This document shows, piece after piece, positions 25,961-35,013 of a stretch of 64,000 bases of DNA (position 1 is its first letter; each line of letters opens with the position of its first letter). The notes under the pieces were generated by a model that saw only the letters and a program-made list of their open reading frames with translations, searched no databases and had not been told where the DNA came from. Position numbers and translations under genes: made by a program. The stretch is from Streptomyces sp. CBMA291 (GTDB lineage: Bacteria > Actinomycetota > Actinomycetes > Streptomycetales > Streptomycetaceae): NCBI RefSeq assembly GCF_014596525.1, contig NZ_MSJP01000019.1, positions 44,513 through 108,512 of the forward strand, written 5' to 3'.

Positions 25961-26802
25961 CGGAAGGCCGGCAGGTTGCGCGAGACCCAGTCGCCGTAGG
26001 AGCGGGCCGGGCGGAGGAGGACCTTCTCCACGTCGGGGCTGACCTGCTGCTCGACCGGGAGCGGGGAGCCGAGGACGTCGAGGGTGCCCTCGACGACCGG
26101 CGGCGGCATGAACTGCGCCATCTGCTCGGCGGCGGCCTCGCGGGTCAGGTCCACGTAGGTCACCCCCTCGCCCAGCGCCTCGGCGATGACCTCGGCCTGG
26201 CGGCGCGGAGTGATGGCCTCGGGGCCGGTGATCACATAGGTCTGTCCGGCGTGGCCGCCCTGGGTCAGCGCGACGGCCGCGACATCGGCGATGTCCGCCG
26301 GGTCGACCACCGGGAGGGCCACGTCGCCGAAGGGGTGGAAGACCGACCGCTGAGTGCGGACGGGCTCGGCCCAGGCGAAGGAGTTGGACGCGAAGCCGCC
26401 CGGACGCAGGATCGTCCACTCAAGCCCGGAATCGCGGACGGCCGCCTCGAACTCGCGCAGGCGGTTGTGCGAGAGCGTGTCCGAGCGCGTACCGGCCAGC
26501 TGGGAGGAGACGAGGACGACGCGCTTGACACCGGCCTCCTTCGCGATGGCGAGCAGGTCGGCCGCGGGCTCGCCGGGGCCGTTCAGCTCACCGGCCAGCA
26601 GGATGAAGAAGGCGTCGGCACCCTGGAGCACCGGACGGATGCTCTCGAAGTCGCCGAGGTCGGCCTGGGCGTGCCGGACGCCCTCCGGGAGCCCCGAGGG
26701 CAGCGGGCGGCGCGAGACCGCCACGACCTCCTGGCCGGCCTCCGCGAGCGCCGCGACCAGCGGGCGGCCGATGTTGCCGGTGGCTCCGGTGACAACAATC
26801 AT
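25957..26802 (-). CDS. NmrA-like NAD(P)-binding atypical SDR
   Basis: A 281-residue Rossmann-fold protein with the dinucleotide motif VTGATGNIG at residues 4-12, a redox-sensor-like lack of the classical YxxxK pair, and segments typical of NmrA/QOR2-like proteins (VVLVSSQLAG, ILRPGGFASNSF, DPADIADVAAVALTQ, YVITGPEAITPRRQAEVIAEALG). It may reduce quinones or act as a redox sensor. Its stop codon is formed by the terminal repeat of the adjacent MITE-like element, so the original C-terminus may have been slightly longer. Its promoter shares about 40 of 56 aligned bases with the HxlR/oxidase promoter at 34.5 kb, implying control by that HxlR protein. Confidence 0.86.
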   Translation of the reverse strand: MIVVTGATGNIGRPLVAALAEAGQEVVAVSRRPLPSGLPEGVRHAQADLGDFESIRPVLQGADAFFILLAGELNGPGEPAADLLAIAKEAGVKRVVLVSSQLAGTRSDTLSHNRLREFEAAVRDSGLEWTILRPGGFASNSFAWAEPVRTQRSVFHPFGDVALPVVDPADIADVAAVALTQGGHAGQTYVITGPEAITPRRQAEVIAEALGEGVTYVDLTREAAAEQMAQFMPPPVVEGTLDVLGSPLPVEQQVSPDVEKVLLRPARSYGDWVSRNLPAFR

Positions 26803-26892
26803 GAGATAGCTCCCTCGTGGGTGGATTCAGGGGTGGGACTGCCGCTGACGCGCAGCCGTGCCGGACGGGCCGGACGGCGTTCTCCGTCGTCG

Positions 26893-26948
26893 CTTCGGGA
26901 AAGCTAGCACCGTCAACTCAGTAGGCACCTAGGGGAAAGTGACTCCCC
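26893..26948. promoter_or_regulatory. Duplicated promoter/operator, copy A (upstream of the NmrA-like gene)
   Basis: This segment aligns without gaps to 34444-34499, with an identical 15-base core ACCTAGGGGAAAGTG (26927-26941). On the minus strand a -10-like TAGCTT (26901-26906) lies downstream of the core. The core with its flanks resembles the operators bound by HxlR-family regulators, one of which is encoded beside copy B. Confidence 0.7.
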
Positions 26949-27039
26949 ATCACGTCGCTTTCCGGTCGACGGCGGCCCGTTCTACAAGTCCTTGTCAAGT
27001 CGCTGGCCGGGGGGTCGGTCCGTCCGGAAGGCTGGGGTC

Positions 27040-27651
27040 ATGACTGACACCGCGTCCCCCTCTTCCACCCCTCCGGCCGACTCCTCCGACCCCCGCGGCG
27101 GCCTGTTCAAGGCCGTCGACCTGGTGGGCGAGACGCTCGCCGCGCTGAAGCCGGAGCAGTACGACGTCATCACCCCGTGTCCCGACTTCTCGGTCCGCGA
27201 TCTCGCCAACCATCTCGTCTCGGTGCTGCGCCGGCTCACCGTGATGGGGACGGGCGGCTCGTTCATGAGCCACCCGCACTTCGCCCCTGACGTCGCCGAC
27301 GGCGCGTGGGCCGAGGCCTGGGCGGAGTCCCGCGCGGAGTTCGACGCGGTGTGGTCCGACCCGGCGGTGCTGGCGCGGGAGATCGGGCTGCCGTGGGGCC
27401 CGGTGCCGGGCGCGGCCGCCTCCGTGATCTACACCAACGAACTCGTGCTGCACGTCTGGGACCTGGCCAAGGCGACCGGCCAGAGCCCCGAGTGGGACCC
27501 GGAGATGCTCGCGGCACCGCTGGCCCACATGCACCGGGCCGTACCCGCCGAGCCCCGCGGCAACCCGGTGCCGTTCGGCCCGGTGGTGGAGGTCCCGCGG
27601 GACGCCCCCGCCATCGACAGGCTGGTGGGCTGGTACGGCCGTCGCCCCTGA
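27040..27651 (+). CDS. DinB-superfamily TIGR03086-type metal-binding protein
   Basis: A 203-residue helical-bundle protein of the actinobacterial mycothiol-dependent maleylpyruvate-isomerase-like fold. The family landmarks TPCPDFSVRDLANHLV (metal-ligand histidine) and ELVLHVWDLAKATGQ (second histidine) are visible. Members are usually thiol- or metal-dependent transferases of unknown substrate, and in biosynthetic clusters they may detoxify or isomerise electrophilic intermediates. Divergent from the NmrA-like gene across the HxlR-type operator. ATG 27040 is preferred with a GGAAG site upstream. Confidence 0.82.
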   Translation: MTDTASPSSTPPADSSDPRGGLFKAVDLVGETLAALKPEQYDVITPCPDFSVRDLANHLVSVLRRLTVMGTGGSFMSHPHFAPDVADGAWAEAWAESRAEFDAVWSDPAVLAREIGLPWGPVPGAAASVIYTNELVLHVWDLAKATGQSPEWDPEMLAAPLAHMHRAVPAEPRGNPVPFGPVVEVPRDAPAIDRLVGWYGRRP

Positions 27652-27707
27652 GGCGATCCGCCCGCCGCGTGACCCGGGCCCCCGGGCGGGGAATCCCGTA
27701 CGGGACT

Positions 27708-27763
27708 CCCGGTCGGGGGTCCCGGTCGGGGGTCCCGGTCAGGGGTCCCGGTCGGGGGTCCCG
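27708..27763. repeat. 13-bp tandem repeat (CCCGGTCGGGGGT, 4 copies)
   Basis: Four consecutive 13-base units (27708, 27721, 27734, 27747), one with a single G to A change, plus a partial fifth. They occupy the 127-base space between convergent genes and may act as a terminator. Confidence 0.85.
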
Positions 27764-27778
27764 GGTCACGCGGGCCGT

Positions 27779-28813
27779 TCAGGCGCGGACGGCCTCGACG
27801 ATGCTGCACAGACCGCCACCCGGCAGGATCCGGGACAGCCTCAGCCCGGCCCGCGCGAACAGTTCGGCGTACTGCTCCTCGCTGCGCTGCACCCCGTCCG
27901 CGTGGGCCATCATGTTGAGGTCCATGAGCTTGACGGTGAGCCCTTCGGCGCCGTCCGGGGGCATCACGACCTCGACGAGCAGGACGCGGGCGTCGTCGGC
28001 CATCGCCTCGCGGATCCTCGTGAGGATGGTCAGCGCCTTCTCGTCCTCCCAGTTGTGCAGGACGTTGACGACCAGATAGCCGTCGCCGCCCTCGGGCACG
28101 GAGGCGAGGAAGTCCCCGCCGGCGATCTCGACGCGGTCGCGCACCCCCGCCTTGTCGAACTCGTCGCCCGCCCCGGCCACCACCTCCGGCTGGTCGAAGA
28201 GGACCCCCCGCGTCTCCGGGTTGGCCGCGAGGACGGCCGCCAGGAGCTGTCCTCGGCCACCGCCGACGTCGACCAGCCTGCGGAACGCGCTGTAGTCGTA
28301 GGACCGCACCACCGGCGTGGTGACCTGCGAGGACGTGTCGGTCATGGCCAGGTCGAAGATCCGGGAGACCTCCGGGTTGTCCCGCATGTACTCCCAGACC
28401 GGCTTGCCGTGGACGCTCTCGAAGACGGAGCGGCCGGTACGGACGGAGTCGGCGAGTCCGGTCCAGGTGAAGCGGTCGGCGGGCAGGCCGACCCAGCGGG
28501 CGAAGTTGCGCATCGAGTCGGGGGCGTCGCCGCACAGGGCCCGGCCGACGTCGGTGAGGGCGAAGACGCGGCCCTCGGCCTCCTCGAAGAGACCGATGTC
28601 GGCGGCGGCCCGTAACAGCCGGTAGAGGTTGGTGGTGTCGGCGTCGAGTTCCTTCGCCAGGGCCTCGACGTCCCGGGGCCCGTCCGCCAGGGCATCGGCC
28701 ACGGCCAGCTCCGCGACGGCGCTGACCGCCGCGGAGACCCAGCCGGCCATCGACAGCTGGAGGATCCGGGCGGAGGGGGGGATCTCGGTGGGTTCGGACG
28801 GCACGGTGGTCAC
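27779..28813 (-). CDS. SAM-dependent O-methyltransferase (polyketide tailoring)
   Basis: A 344-residue enzyme of the plant-type/TcmO-like O-methyltransferase family. An N-terminal dimerisation domain (about residues 10-110) is followed by the SAM-binding motif LVDVGGGRGQLLAAVL and the catalytic-base region LHNWEDEKAL, with histidine in place as general base. It likely methylates a phenolic or carboxyl group of the aromatic polyketide. GTG 28813 has a GAAAGG site. It lies 44 bases after the oxidase gene in the same direction, so they probably share an mRNA. Confidence 0.9.
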   Translation of the reverse strand: MTTVPSEPTEIPPSARILQLSMAGWVSAAVSAVAELAVADALADGPRDVEALAKELDADTTNLYRLLRAAADIGLFEEAEGRVFALTDVGRALCGDAPDSMRNFARWVGLPADRFTWTGLADSVRTGRSVFESVHGKPVWEYMRDNPEVSRIFDLAMTDTSSQVTTPVVRSYDYSAFRRLVDVGGGRGQLLAAVLAANPETRGVLFDQPEVVAGAGDEFDKAGVRDRVEIAGGDFLASVPEGGDGYLVVNVLHNWEDEKALTILTRIREAMADDARVLLVEVVMPPDGAEGLTVKLMDLNMMAHADGVQRSEEQYAELFARAGLRLSRILPGGGLCSIVEAVRA

Positions 28814-28857
28814 GGCCTTTCGGTACGGGGTCTGCCGGGCGGAGGACGGGAGGCGGG

Positions 28858-30405
28858 TCAGACGGCACCGACGGACTGCGGGAAGGTGAAGAAGCGCTTC
28901 GGGTCGTACTTCCTCTTCACCGTGACCAGCCGGGCGTAGTTGTCGCCGTAGTAGGACCGCTTCCAGTCGGCGAGGGCGGGATCCATGTAGTTCACGTAGG
29001 TGCCGCCGTTGGAGTACGGGTCGACCGCGGCGAACCCGCCGTCCGCCCAGGCCTGCGAGGCGGCCTTGCCCGCGGTGGTGGCCTGTGCGGTGTCCGCGAT
29101 GGTGGACCGGTAGCTCACGCAGTAGAGCGTGTCCCGGTGGGGATAGGCGGTGGCGGACCCGGCGATGTCGTTGGCGGCCCCGCCGAACCAGTGCACCTCC
29201 AGGGTGCGCCGCTGACCGGCGGCACGATACGCGTCGAAGGCGGTCATGACCTGCGACCAGCCGGCGGCCGGCAGCGGGTCGGTGACCATGCGCATCCGCT
29301 CGACGCCGAAGGCGGGCCGGGTCAGAACGCCGGTGGGGCTCTTCTCCGCGCGGCGGCAGGCGTCCTGGCTGAGGCTGCCGCAGCCGAAGATGTTCACCAT
29401 CAGGTCCCGGTAGGACGTGGTCATGTCCTGCCGTCCGACGGGCCGGCCGGTCATCGCGAGCAACCGGGCGGTCTCGGCGGCCAGTTCGGCGGAGGTGCCG
29501 CGCGAGACCAGGGTGATGACGGTGGACGGCACCGCGTCGGGCGCCGCGTCGGGCAGCGTGATGTAGGTGCCGCCGGTGATGGAGCGGGGCGCGTCGACCA
29601 GCCAGCGGGTGGAGGCGTCCAGGATCTCGGCGGACCGCTCGTAGGGGAAGAAGAGGTAGGAGACGAGCAGCGGGCCGACGACGTGGTGGGTCAGCTCGTA
29701 CGACGTGACGATGCCGAAGTTGCCGCCGCCGCCTCCGCGTATCGCCCAGTACAGGTCGCTGTTCCGGCTCTCCGAGGCGGTGACGACACTGCCGTTCGCG
29801 AGCACGACCTGGGCGGAACGCACGGAGTCGCAGCCGACGCCGAGGGTGCGCGTCATGAAGCTGAGTCCGCCGCCCTGGAGGAAGCCGCCTGCCGCGACCG
29901 TGGCGCAGCCGCCGCTGCTGAGGGCGAAGCCCCTGTCGGCGAGGGCGTTGAGGACGTCGATGTTGAGGGAACCGGGGCCGAGGGTGACCGTGCTCGGCCC
30001 GACGCCGATCGCCTTGATCTCCGAGACGTCGATGACCAGACCGGGGCCGGTGGAGACACCGGCGTAGTTGTGGCCGCCGCTGCGGACGGCGACCGGCACG
30101 CCCTGTTCCTGGGCGAAGCAGACCGCCCTCGACACGTCGGCGGCACTGGCGCAGTAGGCGATCGCCTTGGGGCGGACGACGTCGAACTGGGCGAGTTCGA
30201 GCTGCTTGGCGACCTCGTAGCCGGCATCGGACGGCAGTACCAGGCGGCCGGTGAGCTGACGGCCCAGGCCGGCCCAGGCGGCGGCGGTGGGGGTGCCGGT
30301 GGCGACGGCGGCGGGCGCCGTGGCGAGAGCGGTCGTGGCGTGGGGGAGCAGGGCGGCGCCCACGCCGCCCGCGGTCGCGCCCAGCATCGTTCTACGGCTG
30401 ATCAT
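28858..30405 (-). CDS. Berberine-bridge-type FAD-linked oxidase with Tat signal
   Basis: A 515-residue oxidase. The N-terminus MISRRTMLGATAGGVGAALL is a clear twin-arginine-type signal. The FAD domain shows RSGGHNYAG, with the histidine that binds FAD covalently, and SGGCATVAAGG, whose cysteine matches the second, cysteinyl attachment of bicovalent enzymes such as GilR and AknOx. The C-terminal BBE motif YVNYMDPALADWKRSYYG and YDPKRFF are present. Such enzymes catalyse late two-electron oxidations (lactol to lactone, alcohol to ketone) on aromatic polyketides, often outside the membrane. A late tailoring role is inferred from the cluster. Confidence 0.91.
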   Translation of the reverse strand: MISRRTMLGATAGGVGAALLPHATTALATAPAAVATGTPTAAAWAGLGRQLTGRLVLPSDAGYEVAKQLELAQFDVVRPKAIAYCASAADVSRAVCFAQEQGVPVAVRSGGHNYAGVSTGPGLVIDVSEIKAIGVGPSTVTLGPGSLNIDVLNALADRGFALSSGGCATVAAGGFLQGGGLSFMTRTLGVGCDSVRSAQVVLANGSVVTASESRNSDLYWAIRGGGGGNFGIVTSYELTHHVVGPLLVSYLFFPYERSAEILDASTRWLVDAPRSITGGTYITLPDAAPDAVPSTVITLVSRGTSAELAAETARLLAMTGRPVGRQDMTTSYRDLMVNIFGCGSLSQDACRRAEKSPTGVLTRPAFGVERMRMVTDPLPAAGWSQVMTAFDAYRAAGQRRTLEVHWFGGAANDIAGSATAYPHRDTLYCVSYRSTIADTAQATTAGKAASQAWADGGFAAVDPYSNGGTYVNYMDPALADWKRSYYGDNYARLVTVKRKYDPKRFFTFPQSVGAV

Positions 30406-30508
30406 GGTATTCCGCGTGTCCGTTCTGGGAAGGGAGCAGGGAAGTCCGGAGGCGTCTCCGGGAGGGGCCCGCGCGGGCGGGCCGGTGGAGGCGGGAAGGA
30501 GGGGCGGG

Positions 30509-32212
30509 TCAGGAGACCTTGCGGCCGCGCAGGCCCTGCTTCACGACACCCGTGAGGAAGGAGCGGCCCAGGTCGCGCATCTCCTTGGGGCCCGAGGTGT
30601 TCGCCCACCACATGAACTTCATCATCGTGGGGGTGGTGGCCCGGAAGAACCGGAGGTCCTCGGGTCCCTTCCAGCCGAAGGGCGTGTTGACGGACTCGCA
30701 GTCACGGATCGCCTCGAAGACGATGTCGGCGGCCTTGTCCCCGTCGATCTCACCCGCCTCGTACCGCTCGCAGGTCTCCACCGTAAGCTCGAAGAGGTGC
30801 TTGAAGGCGTGGCTGTCCGGCCACCACAGGCCCGGGTAGGGCGCCTTCTCCATCTGCTTGAAGTGCCGGTCGTCACCGTCCAGCGCGAAGTTCTGGCGGG
30901 CCATGATCTGCCGCAGGGTCGCGGGGGTGGTGAAGCAGGCCCAGACGCGGAACACCGCGTTCCACAGCCGGAAGTGGCTGAAGGCGATGTAGGAACTGTT
31001 GACGATCTTGTCGTTGTGGTCCAGGAGCCCCTGCTCCAGGGTCTCGACGTAGGCGAACCGCTCCTCGGCGAAGTCGTCCTCGCGCAGGGCGTCGAGGAGC
31101 CTCCAGGCGAGCGCGTCCACGACCTCGAAGGTGTTGGACAGGCCCCGGGAGTAGAGCGGGTCGACGAAGCCGGCCGCGTGCGACATCAGGCACCAGCGGT
31201 GGCCGACGGTCCGCTTGGAGGAGTACTGGATGCGATCGGGGGTGGACACCCACTCCCTGATCCGGCTCGCTCCCTCGAACTGGCGCTTCACCGCCGGGTA
31301 CTTGTCGAGGTAGTGCTGGAACTCCTGGTCCGGCGTCATGTCGTCCGGCTTGGGGTACAGCCGCTCGTCGAAGGTGAGGCCGACGCTACAGGCCGGGTTC
31401 CTGGAGTCCTTGTAGTTGTCGAACGGGATGATCCAGAACCAGCCGCGCTCGATGATGTGGTGCAGGGTGCCGCCGTGGAAGGGCGACTCGGCAGGCGGGC
31501 GCAGCGCCTCCGGGTAGTTGCAGACGTCGTCGTACGGCTTGACGCCGACGTAGTGGGTGAAGAGGGAACGGGCGTGGTGCTTGAGCCGCGACGGCTGTTC
31601 CCGCAGGTCGAGCTTCTGCGCCAGGGGAGAGCGGAAGCCGCTCGCGTCGATGAGGTAGCGGGCGCGGAAGACCTCGCCGTCGCGGCCCGTGACGGTGACG
31701 CCGTCCTCGTCGAGGTCGAGGTCGGTGGCGAGCCAGTTCTGCCGGATGGTGCATCCGTACTTCGCGGCGACGTTCAGGTAGTACGAGTCGGTGTCCTGGC
31801 GGTACAGGTGGATCGCCTCGGTGAGCATCTTCGGGATGACGAACATCGTCGCCTCCCGCGGATCGGGCTCCTGGTTCTCGCGGTGGGAGACGAACCCGAA
31901 GCTCTGCTTGCGGCCGTGGTGCGGCCCCATGTGCTCGGTGATCGTCTTGATGTCGAGCATGTGGGCGATCTCGGGGACGTCGTAGCGGTCGGCCAGGATG
32001 TGCAGCCACTCCACGAGCTGCGGATTCTGGGACTCGCCGACGGCGAACCGGGGGTGCTGGCCGGCGTCGATGAGCACGACGTCGATGCCGTGGCGGGCCA
32101 GGATCGCTCCGGTGATCGAGCCTGCGAGGCCCGATCCGAGGATGGCCACGTCGCACGTGGTCCATCCGGGCGCTTGCGGGGACTCGTTCGGTTTGTCGGC
32201 CTTCGTGGGCAA
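30509..32212 (-). CDS. Flavin-dependent halogenase (CtcP/tryptophan-halogenase-like)
   Basis: A 567-residue FADH2-dependent halogenase. From the TTG start, the FAD-binding GxGxxG is at residues 26-31 (GSGLAG), the halogenase motif WxWxIP is intact as WFWIIP (258-263), and the AVGES segment follows the first helix. The length and C-terminal extension fit the group that halogenates free or carrier-bound polyketides (CtcP, chlortetracycline). TTG 32212 is chosen for an AGAGGAG ribosome site seven bases upstream; no better start exists. Its reductant is probably supplied by the flavin reductase at 35014. Chlorination is the default expectation, and the site on the scaffold is unknown. Confidence 0.9.
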   Translation of the reverse strand: MPTKADKPNESPQAPGWTTCDVAILGSGLAGSITGAILARHGIDVVLIDAGQHPRFAVGESQNPQLVEWLHILADRYDVPEIAHMLDIKTITEHMGPHHGRKQSFGFVSHRENQEPDPREATMFVIPKMLTEAIHLYRQDTDSYYLNVAAKYGCTIRQNWLATDLDLDEDGVTVTGRDGEVFRARYLIDASGFRSPLAQKLDLREQPSRLKHHARSLFTHYVGVKPYDDVCNYPEALRPPAESPFHGGTLHHIIERGWFWIIPFDNYKDSRNPACSVGLTFDERLYPKPDDMTPDQEFQHYLDKYPAVKRQFEGASRIREWVSTPDRIQYSSKRTVGHRWCLMSHAAGFVDPLYSRGLSNTFEVVDALAWRLLDALREDDFAEERFAYVETLEQGLLDHNDKIVNSSYIAFSHFRLWNAVFRVWACFTTPATLRQIMARQNFALDGDDRHFKQMEKAPYPGLWWPDSHAFKHLFELTVETCERYEAGEIDGDKAADIVFEAIRDCESVNTPFGWKGPEDLRFFRATTPTMMKFMWWANTSGPKEMRDLGRSFLTGVVKQGLRGRKVS

Positions 32213-32325
32213 GACGGCACTCCTCTTGTCTCGGGCGGACCGGTGGTCCGGGACGTCCCGGGCGGACCCGGGCGGCCCGGCGGCCGGGGCCGGGCGCCCC
32301 GGATCCGGCGGCCGGCGGGGTCGGA

Positions 32326-33801
32326 TCAGACGGCGGCGCGCGGCGCGCCGAACCAGTGGGCGAGCGCGTCGGTCAGGCCCTCGTCGGAGCCGGAGCCGCT
32401 CGCCCAGGCGACGTAACCGTCGGGCCGCACCAGCAGGTTGGCGGCGGGAGCACCGGCCTCGGCGCGGACGGCGGTGACGACGTCGACGCGGTCCGCCCAG
32501 GGGGCGGCCGTCTCGCGCAGCCCGCCGTCGTCGAACATGTCGAGCAGCACCGGGCGGCCCGCGTGCAGCAGTTCGTACGTGGTGGTCTTGGCGTCGCCGA
32601 CCACGAGGTCCTGTTCGGGCAGGCGGCGGCCGAGCAGCGGGTGGCCGCCGGGGGCCGCGCCGTAGGTGATGTCGAGGCCGGTGACCAGTCCGACGAGGTG
32701 GCGGCGCACCTGCTCGATCCGGACCAGTTCCCCGAAGAGGTCCCGCAACGGCTGCGCCTCGGGGCCGCCGAGGTACAGGGTGCGCTGCACGAGGGTGTTC
32801 TGGATGACGCGGGCGCCGACCGGCTGCCGCTCGGTGTGGTAGGTGTCGAGGAGGCCGTCGGGGGCGTGTCCCTTGATCTCGGCGGCGAGCTTCCAGCCGA
32901 GGTTGACGACGTCGCCGACGGCGGCGCTGATGCCCTGGGCGCCGATCGGCAGGTGGATGTGGGCGGCGTCGCCCGCGAGGAAGACCCGGCCCTTGCGGTA
33001 CGCGTCGGCCTGGCGGCTGGCGTCGGTGAAGCAGCTGGTCCACAACGGGGTGGCGCCGCCGATGTCCTCGCCGGTCACCCGCTGGAAGGCGGCGGCCACC
33101 TCGTCGAAGGCGGGCGGTTCCTGGGTGGGACGGACTCCGGCCCCGCGTTCGAAGACGACGACGCGGGTGGCCTGCGGGCCGAGCGGGAGGACGACGACCA
33201 TGCCCGCCTGGCCCACTTCGCCGGTGGGGCGGATGCGGACCTGGACACCGGTGACGTCGGCCATCTTCATCTCGATGGTGGCGTTGACGCCCGGGAACCC
33301 GATGCCGGACAGGCGGCGCACCGCGCTGCGGGCGCCGTCGCAGCCGATCAGATAGGCGGCGCGGAGGGTGCGGGCTCCGTCGGGGCCGACGACCTCGGCC
33401 CGGACGCCGTCCTCGTCCTGGGTCAGACCGGTGACCTCGTGGCCCCGGCGTATCTCGGCGCCGAGTCCGGTGGCCCATTCGTGGAGGATGGCCTCGGTGC
33501 GGGACTGCGGGACGCCGCGTACCCCGAAGTTGCCGCCGTCGACGATGGTGTAGTCAAGCGGAATTCCACCGAAATGGCCGCCGGGAATGGTCTCAAGCTC
33601 ACCGAAATGCTCCAGCAGGCCGCGCTGCCCGAATTCCTCGATGGTGCGGGCCGAAAAACCCAGGGCCCGCGACTGCCGCATGGGCCGGGTGAGCCGGTCG
33701 AGTACGAGGACGGAAATACCTTGGAGGCGCAGTTCTCCCGCAAGCATGAGTCCCGAGGGTCCCGCACCGGCGATGATGACATCGGCGTTGAACTTTTCCA
33801 T
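32326..33801 (-). CDS. PgaE-type FAD-dependent aromatic monooxygenase
   Basis: A 491-residue class A flavoprotein hydroxylase. The FAD site GAGPSGLMLAGELRLQG begins at residue 12, the GxDGARSAVR pyrophosphate motif is present, and GDAAHIHLPIGAQGISAAVGDVVNLGWKLA is the typical second FAD motif. The HFGGIPLDYT and RGVPQSRTEAIL segments are shared with the second PgaE-like protein at 43257. Relatives (PgaE, CabE, UrdE) hydroxylate angucyclinones at C-12 and C-12b. ATG 33801 has a GGGAGAGAG site. It lies beside the halogenase and reads in the same direction. Confidence 0.92.
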   Translation of the reverse strand: MEKFNADVIIAGAGPSGLMLAGELRLQGISVLVLDRLTRPMRQSRALGFSARTIEEFGQRGLLEHFGELETIPGGHFGGIPLDYTIVDGGNFGVRGVPQSRTEAILHEWATGLGAEIRRGHEVTGLTQDEDGVRAEVVGPDGARTLRAAYLIGCDGARSAVRRLSGIGFPGVNATIEMKMADVTGVQVRIRPTGEVGQAGMVVVLPLGPQATRVVVFERGAGVRPTQEPPAFDEVAAAFQRVTGEDIGGATPLWTSCFTDASRQADAYRKGRVFLAGDAAHIHLPIGAQGISAAVGDVVNLGWKLAAEIKGHAPDGLLDTYHTERQPVGARVIQNTLVQRTLYLGGPEAQPLRDLFGELVRIEQVRRHLVGLVTGLDITYGAAPGGHPLLGRRLPEQDLVVGDAKTTTYELLHAGRPVLLDMFDDGGLRETAAPWADRVDVVTAVRAEAGAPAANLLVRPDGYVAWASGSGSDEGLTDALAHWFGAPRAAV

Positions 33802-33945
33802 ATTCTCTCTCCCGCTGCCGTTTCCCCCAGTATTCCGAGGCGGCCCGGGAAGCTGAATGCCCGGCGGTACAGGGTTGTGAAAAGTTCGTCAGAACTCCGG
33901 CAGTTCGGCGGGCGAATCGCCAAGGGGGTGCCGGGGGCGGTCCGG

Positions 33946-34341
33946 TCAGTACAGGCCCATGACCCGTTCGACGACGATCTCCACGACGGCGAGGCCGGGG
34001 AACCGCGGCGGCGGGGACCAGTACCGCTCGGTGTAGCGGCGGATCCCCTCCCCCACCCTGGCCGGGTCGGTGGAGACGGTCGCCAGGCCCTCCAGGGTGA
34101 TCCAGCGCGGGCCGGCCGACTGGCAGACGGCGACCGGGCTCTCCTCCCCGGCCAGGATGTTGCGGACCTTGCGCCGCGACACCGTCGTCATGACCCGGAC
34201 CGTTCCCGTCTCGCCGTCCCAGGTGAACCGGACGGGCGCGACGTGCGGGGTGCCGTCGGGGCGCAAGGTGGTGAGGGTGCACTGGTGGTTCTCGGCGAGG
34301 AACGCCTCGGCCTCGGCGCCCAGGGGCAGGTGCGGGGACAT
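33946..34341 (-). CDS. Pyridoxamine 5'-phosphate oxidase-like flavin/F420-binding protein
   Basis: A 131-residue split-barrel protein with the family landmarks CTLTTLRPDGTPHVAPVRF, VRVMTTVSRRKVRNI and a C-terminal VERVMGLY. Such proteins use FMN or F420 and often reduce small electrophiles or quinones. ATG 34341 has an AGGAG site four bases upstream; the frame runs further up but is less likely to be used. Divergent from HxlR across the duplicated operator, so it is probably induced by the same signal. Confidence 0.85.
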   Translation of the reverse strand: MSPHLPLGAEAEAFLAENHQCTLTTLRPDGTPHVAPVRFTWDGETGTVRVMTTVSRRKVRNILAGEESPVAVCQSAGPRWITLEGLATVSTDPARVGEGIRRYTERYWSPPPRFPGLAVVEIVVERVMGLY

Positions 34342-34443
34342 GCCACTCCTATGAGCTGGTTCGGACGGGAAGATGATGCCGCGTACGGTCAACAGGGCTG
34401 TTCCGTACGGTGTTTGATGGCTGGTCAGGTTCACTCGGACCGG

Positions 34444-34499
34444 CTTCCGGGAACCTAGCATCGTCGGTAAAGTGAGTACCTAGGGGAAAGTGGCTTTCC
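34444..34499. promoter_or_regulatory. Duplicated promoter/operator, copy B (HxlR / oxidase intergenic)
   Basis: Partner of 26893-26948. It contains the 15-base core ACCTAGGGGAAAGTG (34478-34492) and, leftward, a TAGGTT -10-like hexamer (34452-34457). Rightward, TAAAGT (34468-34473) could serve the regulator gene itself. It lies immediately upstream of the HxlR start, as expected for autoregulation. Confidence 0.72.
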
Positions 34500-34513
34500 A
34501 AAAGGGAGTGGGC

Positions 34514-34942
34514 ATGGAGGGCATGACGCCGATGGGGCCGGGCGGGAGCGCGGCGACACTCCCGGAGCGGATCGGAGCCGAGCAGGCGTGCCCGATCGCC
34601 CCGGTGCTGGACATCGTCTTCAGCCGGTGGACCACCCCGATCCTGTGGACGCTCAACGCCTACGGCGTGCAGCGCTTCGTGGAGCTGCACCGCAACATCG
34701 GGACGATCACGGCGAAGGTGCTGACCCAGCGGCTGCGCCAGCTGGAGCGGGACGGGCTGGTGCTGCGCACCTACTACCCCGAGGTGCCGCCGAGGGTGGA
34801 GTACGAGATCAGCGAACTGGGCCGGAGCCTGGCCCCGCTCTTCGCCTCCCTGGCGGAGTGGTCCTCGGTGCACCTGCCGAAGGTGGAGCGGGCCCGGCAG
34901 GCCTTCGACGGCGGGGAACCGGCCGGCCCACAGGGGCGCTGA
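34514..34942 (+). CDS. HxlR-family winged-helix transcriptional regulator
   Basis: A 142-residue redox or aldehyde/quinone-responsive type regulator. Family features: the conserved cysteine in QACPIAPVL, the RWTTPILWTL helix, LTQRLRQLERDGLVLRTYYPEVPPRVEYEISELG (HTH and wing), and a helical C-terminal dimerisation segment. ATG 34514 follows AGGGAG by seven bases; upstream GTG codons are possible. The operator just upstream occurs again at 26.9 kb in front of the NmrA-like gene, so a small regulon of two or three redox genes is likely. In many HxlR proteins a single cysteine senses reactive carbonyls or quinones. Confidence 0.91.
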   Translation: MEGMTPMGPGGSAATLPERIGAEQACPIAPVLDIVFSRWTTPILWTLNAYGVQRFVELHRNIGTITAKVLTQRLRQLERDGLVLRTYYPEVPPRVEYEISELGRSLAPLFASLAEWSSVHLPKVERARQAFDGGEPAGPQGR

Positions 34943-35013
34943 GACCGGTCACAGGTGCGGGCCGGGGCAGTCGCCCCGGCCCGCGCCGCGGTTCACCGTC
35001 CGTCCGCCCGGGG

